Program-made: the position numbers and the translations under genes
Assembly (NCBI GenBank): GCA_945952415.1
Contig: CAMFIF010000006.1
Coordinates: forward strand, 124,001 to 188,000
Reading direction: 5' to 3'
DNA length: 64,000 nt
From: an uncultured Rhizobium sp.
GTDB taxonomy: Bacteria; Pseudomonadota; Alphaproteobacteria; Rhizobiales; Rhizobiaceae
Notes under the pieces: generated by a model
Database searches by the model: none
Seen by the model: only the letters and a program-made list of their open reading frames with translations
What the model was told of the DNA's origin: nothing
Shown here: positions 27,419 through 36,430 of the stretch, piece by piece
Position numbering within the stretch: position 1 is the stretch's first letter
Layout: each line of letters opens with the position of its first letter

Positions 27419-29055
27419 AACCCAAGGTCAGTGTCGTCATACCGGTCTATAATGGGGCGGACTATCTGGAGCAGGCCATCGAAAGCGTGCTCGCCCAGAC
27501 CTACGACAACATTGAAATCATCGTTGTTAACGACGGTTCCACCGACCATGGCGCTTCCGAGCGGATCGCTCAGCGCTATATGCCGAGCATCCGGTATTTC
27601 TCGCAGCCGAATGGCGGAGTGGCGACGGCCCTGAACCGTGCAATCCGCGAGATGAGCGGCGATTATCTCTCGTGGCTCAGTCATGACGATCTCTATGTAC
27701 CTCACAAAATCGAGCATCAGATAAGCGAACTTCAACGCTTGCCGCCCGGTGAGCGCGAGTTCGTCATCCTCTACGGCGACTATGCCATTTTCACGGACCT
27801 GCCTGAAAACGCCACGCCCGTTCACCTTCCGGGTGTGCCGGAGCAGGCGTTCCGCTTCTGGCTGACAGCCGAAAACGCACTGCACGGGTGCACATTGCTG
27901 ATACCGCGCAATGCTTTTGCCGACTGCGGCGTCTTCGACGAATCTCTAAAAACCACGCAGGATTTCGACCTCTGGTTCCGAATGGCCGCACGCTATCGGT
28001 TTCGTCATATGCCTGAGATCCTCGTTAAGGCGAGAAGCCATGCAGAGCAGGGCAGTGTTCGGATGGCCTCGGCCGCGGAACGGGAATGCAATGCCCTCAT
28101 GATCCGATTCCTATCGCAATTGACTGCGGCGGAACTGACCGATCAGGGCCGGCGTTCGCCGGGCGACGCTTATGCACTGCTGACAGCGAGCTTCTACAGG
28201 CGAGGCTTCCGTGATGCAGCAAAAATTGCGCTGAGCCAGGCACGCGCACAATGGGCCGCCCAACCCGCGTCAGACAGCTTTATTCAGATGATTCGTATTT
28301 TGCGTGCAGTGGGCACGTCTCATGCCCGCCGCAAGGCGCGCGTTTTCTTGCCTCCACAAATGCGGGCGAAAATTCGAAATCTCATGCGCCGCCTGACTGG
28401 CAGGGCGAGACTGACCCCGATCCAGGGTGCGCCGTCGCTGAGGGAGAAATTCTCCTCAATCTATGAGGGGAATATTTTCGGCGGGCGCTTGTCTCGATCC
28501 GGGGAAGGATCAGACCTCGTGCAGACCGCAGTCTTGCGCAAGGAGCTGCCCCTTCTCATGCGAGAGTTTGGAATCCGGACGGTACTTGATGCCCCCTGCG
28601 GTGACTGGTTCTGGATGCAGCACGCGGACCTCGCCGATATCAATTATACCGGTGTGGATATTGTCCCGCAGCTGATCGAGGAAAACCGGAGAAAGTTCGG
28701 AAGTGAAAACCGTCGATTCGAGTGTGCCAATCTGACTGAGGATGCTCTGCCCGCAGTGGATCTCATTTTTTCGAGGGATTGCCTGGTTCACCTTTCGCTG
28801 GAAGATGCCTGCCGTATCATTCGAAATTTCAAACGCTCAGGTTCCCGCTACCTGCTCACGACGACATTTCCGGATCGCGGAAGCAACAATGATCTTGTCG
28901 GAAAAGACAGTTTCTGGCGGCCGCTCAATCTTCAAAAGCCGCCCTTCTTCTTTCCGGAGCCGATACGGCTTATCAATGAGCATTGCACGGAAGAGCGGGG
29001 GCGATACAGGGACAAGTCACTGGGGCTTTGGTTGTTGGAAGATATCCGGCTCTGA
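27415..29055 (+). CDS. GT2 glycosyltransferase fused to a SAM-dependent methyltransferase
   Basis: This 546-residue protein has two enzyme domains. Residues ~1-235 are GT2 (VSVVIPVYNGADYLEQAIE, VVNDGSTDHGAS, WLSHDDLYVP, TTQDFDLWFRM). A basic linker follows. Residues ~345-546 are a class I methyltransferase (RTVLDAPCGDWFWMQHA, YTGVDIVPQL, IFSRDCLVHLSLEDA). The start is GTG at 27415, overlapping the preceding stop by 4 bp; the longer frame lies inside the upstream gene. Fusion suggests that the enzyme adds and then methylates a sugar, possibly as a capping step. Confidence 0.83.
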   Translation: MKPKVSVVIPVYNGADYLEQAIESVLAQTYDNIEIIVVNDGSTDHGASERIAQRYMPSIRYFSQPNGGVATALNRAIREMSGDYLSWLSHDDLYVPHKIEHQISELQRLPPGEREFVILYGDYAIFTDLPENATPVHLPGVPEQAFRFWLTAENALHGCTLLIPRNAFADCGVFDESLKTTQDFDLWFRMAARYRFRHMPEILVKARSHAEQGSVRMASAAERECNALMIRFLSQLTAAELTDQGRRSPGDAYALLTASFYRRGFRDAAKIALSQARAQWAAQPASDSFIQMIRILRAVGTSHARRKARVFLPPQMRAKIRNLMRRLTGRARLTPIQGAPSLREKFSSIYEGNIFGGRLSRSGEGSDLVQTAVLRKELPLLMREFGIRTVLDAPCGDWFWMQHADLADINYTGVDIVPQLIEENRRKFGSENRRFECANLTEDALPAVDLIFSRDCLVHLSLEDACRIIRNFKRSGSRYLLTTTFPDRGSNNDLVGKDSFWRPLNLQKPPFFFPEPIRLINEHCTEERGRYRDKSLGLWLLEDIRL

Positions 29056-29085
29056 TCTTGTCCGGTGCCAGGAGGCTTCCCGAAT

Positions 29086-30105
29086 ATGGGTCTAATTGTT
29101 CACGCGCCGAATGTTCACGTTGGAGGAGGCCTTAGCCTGCTGCGGGACATTCTTCGCGTTCGTCCCTCGCCCATTCGTTGGGCCCAGCTCGACGCCCGAG
29201 CGAAACATGCTGTCGAGACTTTGACGCCCACCCACGTTCAGTATGTTGACCGCAGGCTAACATCGCGACTTGAGGCAGAGCGTCGCCTGGCGCGGGAAGC
29301 TTCGGACAAAGACGATATTCTCTGCTTCAATGGCCTGCCCCCGCTTTTTGATGTGGCCGGTAGGGTCCTGGTCTATATCCAGAATCGGTTGCTGGTTACC
29401 AACGAAGCGCTTGGTTCATATCCGCTGCCCGTTCAGGCGCGCATCGGTCTGGAGCGGATATGGTTCCGCAGGCGGGCAAATCCCTCTTATATCTATCTCG
29501 TTCAGACGCCTTCCATGGCGGAAGCGGTGTCTCGGTGCCTTGGCAGCAACACGAATATACGGATCGCACCTTTTTCAGATCCACCGGAACCGGTTTCTTC
29601 GGCCTCACCCACTCTCAAGCGCTTCGATTACGTCTACGTTGCCACTGGCGAAGCTCACAAGAACCATGCGCTTTTGTTGGCTGCCTGGACGCGCTTGGCT
29701 GCATCCGATTGCTATCCTTCACTCGCTCTTACAGTCGGTGCAGACCGCTATCCTGCCCTCTGCCGCGAAATCGATGACGCCGCATCCCGCCATAAGCTGG
29801 CCGTAACAAATCTCGGGCATTTGACCACACAGGAGGTTTCCGCGGTTTATCGAAATGCAGGGGCTTTGATATATCCCTCCCTTCTGGAGTCGTTCGGTCT
29901 GCCGTTGATCGAAGCGATGCGGCAAGGGCTTCCGATCCTCGCATCGGAACGGGATTATGTGCGGGACGTGGTGGTGCCCGCCGAAACCTTCGATCCGCTG
30001 TCCGCTCTATCGATTGCGCGCGCTGTCCTGCGTCATCGCTCCAAGCCGCAGCCGACACTTTCCGTGTCTACCGCTGCTGAATTTCTGGCGGACCTTGGCA
30101 GATGA
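29086..30105 (+). CDS. Glycosyltransferase family 4 (mannosyltransferase-like)
   Basis: This 339-residue GT-B protein has the N-terminal loop HAPNVHVGGGLSLLRDIL, and the C-terminal half shows YVYVATGEAHKNHALLL and the Ex7E region LLESFGLPLIEAMRQGLPIL. The ATG at 29086 follows AGGAGG; a GTG start at 29065 is in frame but lacks this spacing. Its stop overlaps the next gene start (ATGA). It is likely cytoplasmic, acting on the lipid-linked intermediate. Confidence 0.83.
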   Translation: MGLIVHAPNVHVGGGLSLLRDILRVRPSPIRWAQLDARAKHAVETLTPTHVQYVDRRLTSRLEAERRLAREASDKDDILCFNGLPPLFDVAGRVLVYIQNRLLVTNEALGSYPLPVQARIGLERIWFRRRANPSYIYLVQTPSMAEAVSRCLGSNTNIRIAPFSDPPEPVSSASPTLKRFDYVYVATGEAHKNHALLLAAWTRLAASDCYPSLALTVGADRYPALCREIDDAASRHKLAVTNLGHLTTQEVSAVYRNAGALIYPSLLESFGLPLIEAMRQGLPILASERDYVRDVVVPAETFDPLSALSIARAVLRHRSKPQPTLSVSTAAEFLADLGR

Positions 30106-31346
30106 AAATTCTGATATGGACCCAGTATTTCTGGCCCGAGCGCTTTCACATCAACGAGGTCTCACTGGCATTGGTGGCGTTGGGTCACGAGGTGACCATA
30201 CTGACCGGCAAGCCCAATTATCCGAGTGGCCGACTTTTCCCAGGTTATCAAGGATGGGGTTGCCAGAAAGAAACCCATCAGGGACTGCATATATGCCGCA
30301 TACCTTTGCTTCCTCGAGGCAAAGGTGGCGCGCTTGGCCTAATCGCCAATTATCTGAGCTTTATTGCGTCGGGCTACCTGCTCGCCCCTCGTGTCCTGCG
30401 AGGCAAGGACTATGATGTTGTATTCGTCTTTGCACCGTCGCCGCTTCTCCAGGCGCTGCCTGCCATTCGTTTTGCGCGCCGAAATCACATTCCGCTGACG
30501 CTCTGGGTACAGGACCTGTGGCCAGAAGCGCTGGCCGCAACAGGCTTCGTGAAAAACCGATCCATCCTCAGGCTTGTGGAGTTTCTGGTCCGCTACATCT
30601 ATCGGTCCTCGGACATGATCCTCGTTCAGTCGGAGGCGTTTCGCCCCTCGGTCGAGCGGCTCTCGGGCGGCAAAAGCGCCATCCGTTTTCATCCCAACTC
30701 CATCATGGACTTTGCCGGATTTTGCACGCCTTCGGCTCCAGCTGCCGAACTTTGCAACAGGATCAGAAAGAGCTTCTCGGTTGTTTTCACGGGAAACATC
30801 GGGCATGCGCAGGCAACCGAAACCATTATTGACGCTGCCGAGCGGTTGAAATCTTTTCCCGACATTCGGTTCTACATCGTGGGCGATGGCAGTCGTGCCT
30901 CATGGATGAAAGAAGAGATCACGCGTCGCGGGCTGGACAACATTTTCATGACCGGACCCTTTGGGAGAAGCGACATGCCCGCAGTGATGCAGGCCGCCTC
31001 CGTCCTTCTGCTGACGTTGGGCAGCGGTGCTGTCGGGGCGCAGACCGTGCCCAGCAAACTACAGGCCTATTTCTCGGCGGGTAAACCAGTCGTTGCAAGC
31101 GTTGACGGGGAGACCGCTCGAATTCTAAAGGAAGCAGCGGCGGGTATTGCGTGCAGGGCAGACGACGGCGCGGCACTTGCGGAAGCAATCGCGCAAATCT
31201 ATCGGTTGCCCGACGCCGAAAGGCAGGAGCTTGGGGAGAATGGTTCGCGCTATTTTGCGGCCCATTTCTCTCCTGGTCGCTTGACAGGCCAACTGGTCGA
31301 GTATCTGAAGCAGAGCAAGGTGTTGAAGAGGAGTGCAGGCAAATGA
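30102..31346 (+). CDS. Glycosyltransferase family 4, WbuB/WcaI-like
   Basis: This 414-residue GT-B enzyme has MKILIWTQYFWPERFHINEV and the block EVTILTGKPNYPSGR, which are characteristic of the WbuB/WcaI subgroup. LTLWVQDLWPEALAATG and VFTGNIGHAQATETII also fit. In E. coli O26 wbuB lies beside fnlABC and is assigned as an L-FucNAc transferase. Here the gene overlaps (ATGA) a similar L-aminosugar trio downstream, so it may transfer that L-sugar. It overlaps the upstream glycosyltransferase too, giving a tight translationally coupled block. Confidence 0.84.
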   Translation: MKILIWTQYFWPERFHINEVSLALVALGHEVTILTGKPNYPSGRLFPGYQGWGCQKETHQGLHICRIPLLPRGKGGALGLIANYLSFIASGYLLAPRVLRGKDYDVVFVFAPSPLLQALPAIRFARRNHIPLTLWVQDLWPEALAATGFVKNRSILRLVEFLVRYIYRSSDMILVQSEAFRPSVERLSGGKSAIRFHPNSIMDFAGFCTPSAPAAELCNRIRKSFSVVFTGNIGHAQATETIIDAAERLKSFPDIRFYIVGDGSRASWMKEEITRRGLDNIFMTGPFGRSDMPAVMQAASVLLLTLGSGAVGAQTVPSKLQAYFSAGKPVVASVDGETARILKEAAAGIACRADDGAALAEAIAQIYRLPDAERQELGENGSRYFAAHFSPGRLTGQLVEYLKQSKVLKRSAGK

Positions 31347-32191
31347 AGGTACTCGTCCTCGGGGCGTCGGGGATGCTGGGCAATGCGATGCTTCGGGTTC
31401 TGGCATCCAGTATGGACGTCAGAGCAACCGCCAGATCGGCTTCAGCCGCGCGCCATTTCTCCGATGATCTTGCCGGCAGAATTATCTCGGGCATTGACGT
31501 CGAAAACCAGGATGTGCTCTTGCGCCTTTTCGGGGAAACCCGTCCGGATGTGGTCATCAATTGCATCGGTCTGGTCAAACAGCTGGCTGAAGCCAATGAT
31601 CCGTTATCCGCTCTCCCCATCAATGCGCTCCTGCCGCACCGGCTGGCTCGACTTTGCGGTCTGTCGGGTACGCGTCTCGTGCATGTCAGCACCGATTGCG
31701 TCTTTGACGGCAAGAAGGGCAACTACAGGGAGTCGGACATCTCGGACGCAACGGATCTGTACGGCAAATCAAAGTTTCTGGGTGAGGTTACTTATCCCCA
31801 CGCCATAACGTTGCGCACATCGATCATCGGGCACGAATTGAACAGTGCCCACGGCCTTGTTGGCTGGTTTCTTTCGCAGCGTGGGCCGGTGAAAGGCTAC
31901 AGGCGGGCCATCTTTTCTGGACTTCCGACCGTCGAGCTTGCCCGTGTCATTCGGGATGTCGTGCTGCCGAGGCCCGAACTGAACGGCGTCTATCATGTCG
32001 CCTCCAGCCCCATTTCGAAATTCGATCTGCTTACGCTTGTGGCGAAGGTCTACGGCAAAGCCGTGGAAATCCAGCCTGATGATGCAGTGGTGATCGATCG
32101 TTCGCTCAATGCCGAGCGTTTTCGTGACGCGACCGGCTACCATGCGCCGGCCTGGCCAGATCTGGTCAAGGCTATGCATGATTTCCGCTAG
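31343..32191 (+). CDS. RmlD-like SDR reductase for a UDP-L-aminosugar
   Basis: This 282-residue extended SDR has VLVLGASGMLGNA at the N-terminus, VHVSTDCVFDGKKG and the catalytic YGKSK; the ending resembles dTDP-4-dehydrorhamnose reductase (RmlD). Next to a 4,6-dehydratase and a 2-epimerase it most likely reduces a UDP-4-keto-L-hexosamine. It lacks the C-terminal cupin domain of CapF/FnlB/WbjC reductases (~370 aa), which favours the WbvR-type pathway towards UDP-L-RhaNAc and UDP-L-QuiNAc over UDP-L-FucNAc. The ATG at 31343 overlaps the previous stop. Confidence 0.75.
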   Translation: MKVLVLGASGMLGNAMLRVLASSMDVRATARSASAARHFSDDLAGRIISGIDVENQDVLLRLFGETRPDVVINCIGLVKQLAEANDPLSALPINALLPHRLARLCGLSGTRLVHVSTDCVFDGKKGNYRESDISDATDLYGKSKFLGEVTYPHAITLRTSIIGHELNSAHGLVGWFLSQRGPVKGYRRAIFSGLPTVELARVIRDVVLPRPELNGVYHVASSPISKFDLLTLVAKVYGKAVEIQPDDAVVIDRSLNAERFRDATGYHAPAWPDLVKAMHDFR

Positions 32192-32201
32192 GGAGAATTT
32201 G

Positions 32202-33212
32202 ATGTTTAAAGATAAAGTTCTGATGATTACCGGGGGAACAGGCTCCTTTGGTAATGCGGTATTGAACCGCTTTCTTCACACGGATGTCCGTGAAATCCGC
32301 ATTTTCAGCCGCGATGAGAAGAAGCAGGAAGACATGCGGATCGCGATGAACAACGCGAAGCTGAAGTTCTATATCGGGGACGTCCGAAATTACGACAGCG
32401 TCCACGAGGCCATGCAGGGCGTGGATTATGTTTTCCATGCAGCCGCCCTTAAGCAGGTTCCGTCCTGCGAGTTTTATCCGATGGAAGCGGTGCGCACCAA
32501 TGTTCTCGGAACGGAGAATGTTATGAACGCTGCCATCGGCTGTGGCGTGAAGCGGGTCGTGGTGCTGAGCACGGACAAGGCGGTGTATCCGGTCAATGCG
32601 ATGGGCATTTCCAAGGCGATGATGGAAAAGCTGATGGTCGCCAAGGCGCGGATGCGGCGGGAGGGCGAGACAGTCCTTTGCGCCACTCGCTACGGCAATG
32701 TAATGGCCTCGCGCGGTTCGGTCATTCCGCTGTTCGTTGACCAGATCAAGGCAGGCAAGCCTTTGACGGTGACCGACCCGAGCATGACCCGTTTCCTGAT
32801 GTCCCTGGAAGATTCCGTGAATCTGGTCATTTATGCCTTCGAGAACGGACGACAGGGAGATATCTTTGTCCAGAAAGCGCCTGCTTCCACGATGGGCGAT
32901 CTGGCCCAGGCGGTGCGCCAGCTGTTCGGGAGCGACGTTGGTACCAAGATCATCGGTACTCGACATGGCGAGAAGCTTTATGAATCCCTGCTTTCGCGAG
33001 AGGAAATGGCAAGAGCTCACGACCTGGATGAGTATTACCGCGTTCCTGCGGATGATCGTGACCTGAACTACAACAAGTATTTCGTAGAGGGTGAAACGAA
33101 AGTTTCGGCACTGGAAGATTATACCTCTCACAACACGACCCGGCTTGATGTCGATCAGGTCAAGGCACTGCTCTTAAAGCTCGACTACATCAGGGGTGAA
33201 CTCGGTGCGTAA
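32202..33212 (+). CDS. UDP-GlcNAc 4,6-dehydratase, 5-inverting (FnlA/CapE/WbjB type)
   Basis: This 336-residue SDR opens with LMITGGTGSFGNAVL and carries FHAAALKQVPSCEFYP and VVVLSTDKAVYPVNAMGISK, a signature of the CapE/FnlA/WbjB group in which the usual SDR tyrosine is methionine (MxxxK). It would convert UDP-GlcNAc to a UDP-2-acetamido-2,6-dideoxy-4-keto-L-hexose, the first step of L-FucNAc or L-QuiNAc synthesis. GGGAGA precedes the ATG at 32202. It overlaps the downstream 2-epimerase. The family is clear; which final sugar is formed depends on the reductase. Confidence 0.86.
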   Translation: MFKDKVLMITGGTGSFGNAVLNRFLHTDVREIRIFSRDEKKQEDMRIAMNNAKLKFYIGDVRNYDSVHEAMQGVDYVFHAAALKQVPSCEFYPMEAVRTNVLGTENVMNAAIGCGVKRVVVLSTDKAVYPVNAMGISKAMMEKLMVAKARMRREGETVLCATRYGNVMASRGSVIPLFVDQIKAGKPLTVTDPSMTRFLMSLEDSVNLVIYAFENGRQGDIFVQKAPASTMGDLAQAVRQLFGSDVGTKIIGTRHGEKLYESLLSREEMARAHDLDEYYRVPADDRDLNYNKYFVEGETKVSALEDYTSHNTTRLDVDQVKALLLKLDYIRGELGA

Positions 33213-34338
33213 AGTTATGACAATCGTGGGCACGCGGCCCGAACTTATCAAGATGTCGCGTGTCATCGCCGAGCTGGATCAACATACCAATCATATTCTG
33301 GTTCATACGGGTCAGAACTACGACTACGAACTGAACCAGATTTTTTTCGATGATCTCGGTATCCGCAAACCGGATCATTTTCTGGAAGCGGTTGGCGAAA
33401 ATGCCGCGCAGACGATTGCCCGCGTGATCGAGAAGGCAGATGCTGTCCTGGCGCTCGAAAAGCCTGAAGCCGTGCTGCTTTATGGGGATACGAATTCCTG
33501 TCTGGCGGTGATTGCCGCCAAACGCCGGAAGATACCCGTCTTCCACATGGAGGCCGGAAATCGCTGCTTTGACCAGAACGTTCCCGAGGAACTCAATCGC
33601 AAGGTTCTGGATCATCTCAGCGATATCAACATGGTCCTTACCGAACATGCTCGTCGCTATCTTATCGACGAGGGCATCAGACCGGAGACCATTGTCAAGA
33701 CCGGTTCGCACATGCGGGAGGTCCTCGATTTCTACATGCCGAAAATTCAGGCATCGACAATCCTGAAGGACCTCGCGTTGCAGGCAGGGCGATATTTCAT
33801 CGTCAGTGCCCATCGCGAAGAAAATGTCGATAGCCCCGAGAATTTGGCCAATCTTCTGAAAACCCTGAATGCTCTCGCCGAAGCCTATGATGTGCCTATC
33901 GTGGTTTCGACACATCCCCGCACCCATAATCGCATGGCCAGCCTGAAGCATGACATGCCGATGGACCCCCGCATCCAGTTTCTGAAGCCGTTTGGCTTCA
34001 CGGATTATGTCCGGCTGCAAATGGATGCGCTCTGCGTGATATCCGATAGCGGCACGATTACGGAAGAAGCGTCCCTTCTCAACCTGTCAGCCATCACGAT
34101 CCGCAACGCACATGAGCGGCCGGAGGGGATGGATGTGGGCGTGCTCATCATGTCGGGATTGAGGCGAGAGGGTGTGTTGGATGCCGTGAAGGTGACCCTC
34201 TCTCAACGTCAGTCCAAGGCAAGCGTGTTCAAGCCTGTTGAGGACTATGAAAATCCGAACGTCTCCAAGCAGGTGCTCCGGGTTGTCTTGAGTTACATCG
34301 ATTATATCAATCGGACGGTTTGGTCCAAACCACTCTGA
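33205..34338 (+). CDS. UDP-N-acetyl-L-hexosamine 2-epimerase (FnlC/WbjD/WecB-like)
   Basis: This 377-residue enzyme has TIVGTRPELIKMS at the N-terminus, VHTGQNYDYEL, HMEAGNRCFDQNVPEELNRK and SDSGTITEEASLL, all typical of non-hydrolysing UDP-GlcNAc 2-epimerase relatives. In this trio it should act last, on the reduced L-sugar. The GTG at 33205 has GGGGTG about 6 bases upstream; a GTG at 33196 is also in frame. It closes the island and is followed by a terminator hairpin. Confidence 0.86.
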   Translation: MRKVMTIVGTRPELIKMSRVIAELDQHTNHILVHTGQNYDYELNQIFFDDLGIRKPDHFLEAVGENAAQTIARVIEKADAVLALEKPEAVLLYGDTNSCLAVIAAKRRKIPVFHMEAGNRCFDQNVPEELNRKVLDHLSDINMVLTEHARRYLIDEGIRPETIVKTGSHMREVLDFYMPKIQASTILKDLALQAGRYFIVSAHREENVDSPENLANLLKTLNALAEAYDVPIVVSTHPRTHNRMASLKHDMPMDPRIQFLKPFGFTDYVRLQMDALCVISDSGTITEEASLLNLSAITIRNAHERPEGMDVGVLIMSGLRREGVLDAVKVTLSQRQSKASVFKPVEDYENPNVSKQVLRVVLSYIDYINRTVWSKPL

Positions 34339-34373
34339 CGGAGCGCTTCTTCGCAGGAGATACGCCCACAAAA

Positions 34374-34402
34374 GCAGCCCGCAAACGGGGCGGGCTGCCT
34401 TT
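34374..34402 (+). terminator. Terminator of the polysaccharide gene run
   Basis: GCAGCCCGC (34374-34382) and GCGGGCTGC (34390-34398) form a perfect 9-bp stem with a 7-base loop, followed by CTTTGG. The T-tract is short. It lies 36 bp after the last gene of the island. Confidence 0.75.
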
Positions 34403-34530
34403 GGTCCCGCCGCTTATATTCCCAAAGTCTTAACCTATCTGCTGTAGGGGATGGTTGATAGATTTCGGCCGTAGATCCTGTCCGAGCAGGCATGGTCGCG
34501 GTCGCTGGGCGGCCGGCGGAAGAGGGAAGC

Positions 34531-35430
34531 ATGGAAATCGTCTGGAGCGTTTTCGGGGATGTGTTTTCGTCCCTGCGCAACAATCTCCTTTGGATGGGCG
34601 GCTTTGCGGCGCTCTTTACGGTGCTCGCCATCTTCGACAACCAGGCCTGCAATCCCGGCAAGGTCTGGTGGAAGAGCCGCAATCTCTTCAACGACATCGT
34701 CTTTGCCTTCGCCTATGAATTCATCAATCCGCTGCTGAGGATCGTGGCGATCACGCTGTTTGCGGTCGTGCTGCTCGGGCTCAGTGGCGGGGGCGAAGTG
34801 ACGCGGTTCTTCGAGGATGGGCATGGCCCCCTGGCGGCGGCGCCGGTCTGGCTGCAGTTTGCCGTCTATCTCCTCGGCACGGATTTCCTGCTCTACTGGA
34901 GCCATCGAATGTTCCACGGCCGGCACATGTGGGCCTTTCATGCGCCGCATCACTCGCCCGTCGACCTCGACTGGACCGCGACCTACCGCACCCATCCGGT
35001 CAACAAGCTCTTCGGCTCCACCTCGGTCGCGCTCATCATGGTGCTGCTCGGCATTCCGCCGTGGATCCCGCTGATGCTGCTGCCCTTCGATATGGTCACG
35101 GCCGCCTGGGTTCATTCGAACCTCAACTGGACGCTCGGGCCGCTGAAATACGTGATCGCCACCCCCGTCTTCCATCGCTGGCATCATACCGGCATCGACG
35201 AAGGCGGCGAGAAGAACTTCGCGCCCACCTTTTCCTTCTTCGACGTGCTCTTCGGCACCTTCTACATGCCGGAGGGCAAGCTGCCCTCCAATTACGGCGT
35301 GCATGAAAAGGACTATCCGGACGATTTCCTGAGGCAGATGATCCTCCCCTTCGTCCGCTTCCGCAAAAGCCTGCGGAAGAAGAAAAAGGCCGTGGCCGTG
35401 GCCGCACCCGGGGCGGACCAGCCGGGCTGA
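34531..35430 (+). CDS. Fatty acid hydroxylase / sterol desaturase superfamily membrane protein
   Basis: This 299-residue membrane protein has about four to six helices and the three histidine boxes that bind the di-iron centre: SHRMFH, HAPHH and FHRWHH. The family oxidises C-H bonds of lipids such as fatty acids, sterols, carotenoids or ornithine lipids. The substrate is not evident. The longer frame starts at 34492, but the ATG at 34531 follows AGAGGGAAGC. It ends 3 bp before the converging creatininase-like gene. Confidence 0.85.
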   Translation: MEIVWSVFGDVFSSLRNNLLWMGGFAALFTVLAIFDNQACNPGKVWWKSRNLFNDIVFAFAYEFINPLLRIVAITLFAVVLLGLSGGGEVTRFFEDGHGPLAAAPVWLQFAVYLLGTDFLLYWSHRMFHGRHMWAFHAPHHSPVDLDWTATYRTHPVNKLFGSTSVALIMVLLGIPPWIPLMLLPFDMVTAAWVHSNLNWTLGPLKYVIATPVFHRWHHTGIDEGGEKNFAPTFSFFDVLFGTFYMPEGKLPSNYGVHEKDYPDDFLRQMILPFVRFRKSLRKKKKAVAVAAPGADQPG

Positions 35431-35433
35431 GCC

Positions 35434-36261
35434 CTATTCGTCGGGGCTCGAAAGCGAGCCGCGGATCTCCTCGATCGCGGCGGTTACCCGCATCTCCAGC
35501 AGCCGCCGGCCGAGTTCCGGCGTGGCCCTGGCGGGATCGCCGCTTCCGCCCGCCGCATCGATGGGCTGCGGCAGCGCCTTCATCACCTCGGGCCGCACCG
35601 CATCTGGCCGGATGCCGATCGCTTCCGCCGTATCCACGAGCCCAGCGTGAAAGCCGATCGCCGCCTCGGTGAAGCCCTCGGCTTTCAGCATCGCCGTCTG
35701 CGCCCGGTCGTCGTAATAGGCGCCGATCTGGACGACGCGCACCCCTTCCCCGTCCCATTCCGCACTCAGCCGTTCCGCCACCGCCGCCTGCGGCTCCTGG
35801 CTCTGGCCGTGATCGCCGATGAAGAAGATCCGCCGGAAACCGGCCCGCTTCAGGCTGCGCGCCACCCCATCCAGCACCCCTTCATAGGCCTCCGGCGTCA
35901 GGCCGAGGGTGCCCGGATATTGCATGTTGCCGGAGGGCGGATCGAAATCCCCTTCGGGCACCAGCGTCAGGACGGGTGCAATCAGCATGTGGCCGACGCC
36001 CGCGGCGATCCGGTCGGCGGCGGCGCCGACGATGATATTGTGCTTGTCGAGGATCATGTGCGGGCCGTTCTGTTCGGTCCCGCCGCTCGGCACCAGAACG
36101 GATGTATAGCCCGCGGCCACGGCGGCGCGGATTTCCGGCGAGGTGAGGCGCGCGAGATGAAGGTCGGGCGGCGTTCCCGCCTCCCCTGCCCGAAGGGGGG
36201 CGGGGAAAAGGCCGGCAAGCCCAAGGAGAGCAAGCGAGAGGAAGAGTGGCTGCAGGCGCAT
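35434..36261 (-). CDS. Secreted creatininase-family amidohydrolase
   Basis: This 275-residue protein has a clear signal peptide (residues 1-25, LFLSLALLGLAGLFPAPLRA) and a creatininase-type body: VLVPSGGTEQNGPHMILDKH matches the conserved metal-ligand block (usually GSxEQHGPHLPL), FFIGDHGQSQ the second motif and AIGFHAGLVDTAEA the C-terminal ligand region. Asn replaces His in EQNGPH. Family members hydrolyse cyclic amides or formamides in the cytoplasm; periplasmic export is less usual. An open frame continues far upstream to 37542, antisense to the amiC-like gene, and is an artefact of high GC. Confidence 0.82.
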   Translation of the reverse strand: MRLQPLFLSLALLGLAGLFPAPLRAGEAGTPPDLHLARLTSPEIRAAVAAGYTSVLVPSGGTEQNGPHMILDKHNIIVGAAADRIAAGVGHMLIAPVLTLVPEGDFDPPSGNMQYPGTLGLTPEAYEGVLDGVARSLKRAGFRRIFFIGDHGQSQEPQAAVAERLSAEWDGEGVRVVQIGAYYDDRAQTAMLKAEGFTEAAIGFHAGLVDTAEAIGIRPDAVRPEVMKALPQPIDAAGGSGDPARATPELGRRLLEMRVTAAIEEIRGSLSSPDE

Positions 36262-36390
36262 GGCGAAGGTCCGGAAAGGGCGTGGGGCTTTGGCTGCTAA
36301 TTTAGAAGGGTCGCGCACCGCCTCTCTCCTAGGGGCGGGGGCTTTTGCGGGGCTGGAAGCCCTGGCTGCCCACTTCTTGCCGAAGGGTGC

Positions 36391-36419
36391 TTGACAGGGC
36401 GTCCGCTCTGTAATTTGAT
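36391..36419 (+). promoter_or_regulatory. Probable promoter of the amiC operon
   Basis: TTGACA is followed, after 17 bases, by TTTGAT. Transcription starting shortly downstream would give a leader of about 120 nt before the amiC-like start, long enough for the hairpins described next. The rest of the 36262-36546 region also has to hold the divergent creatininase promoter, which I could not place. Confidence 0.5.
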
Positions 36420-36430
36420 CATGAACGAAT

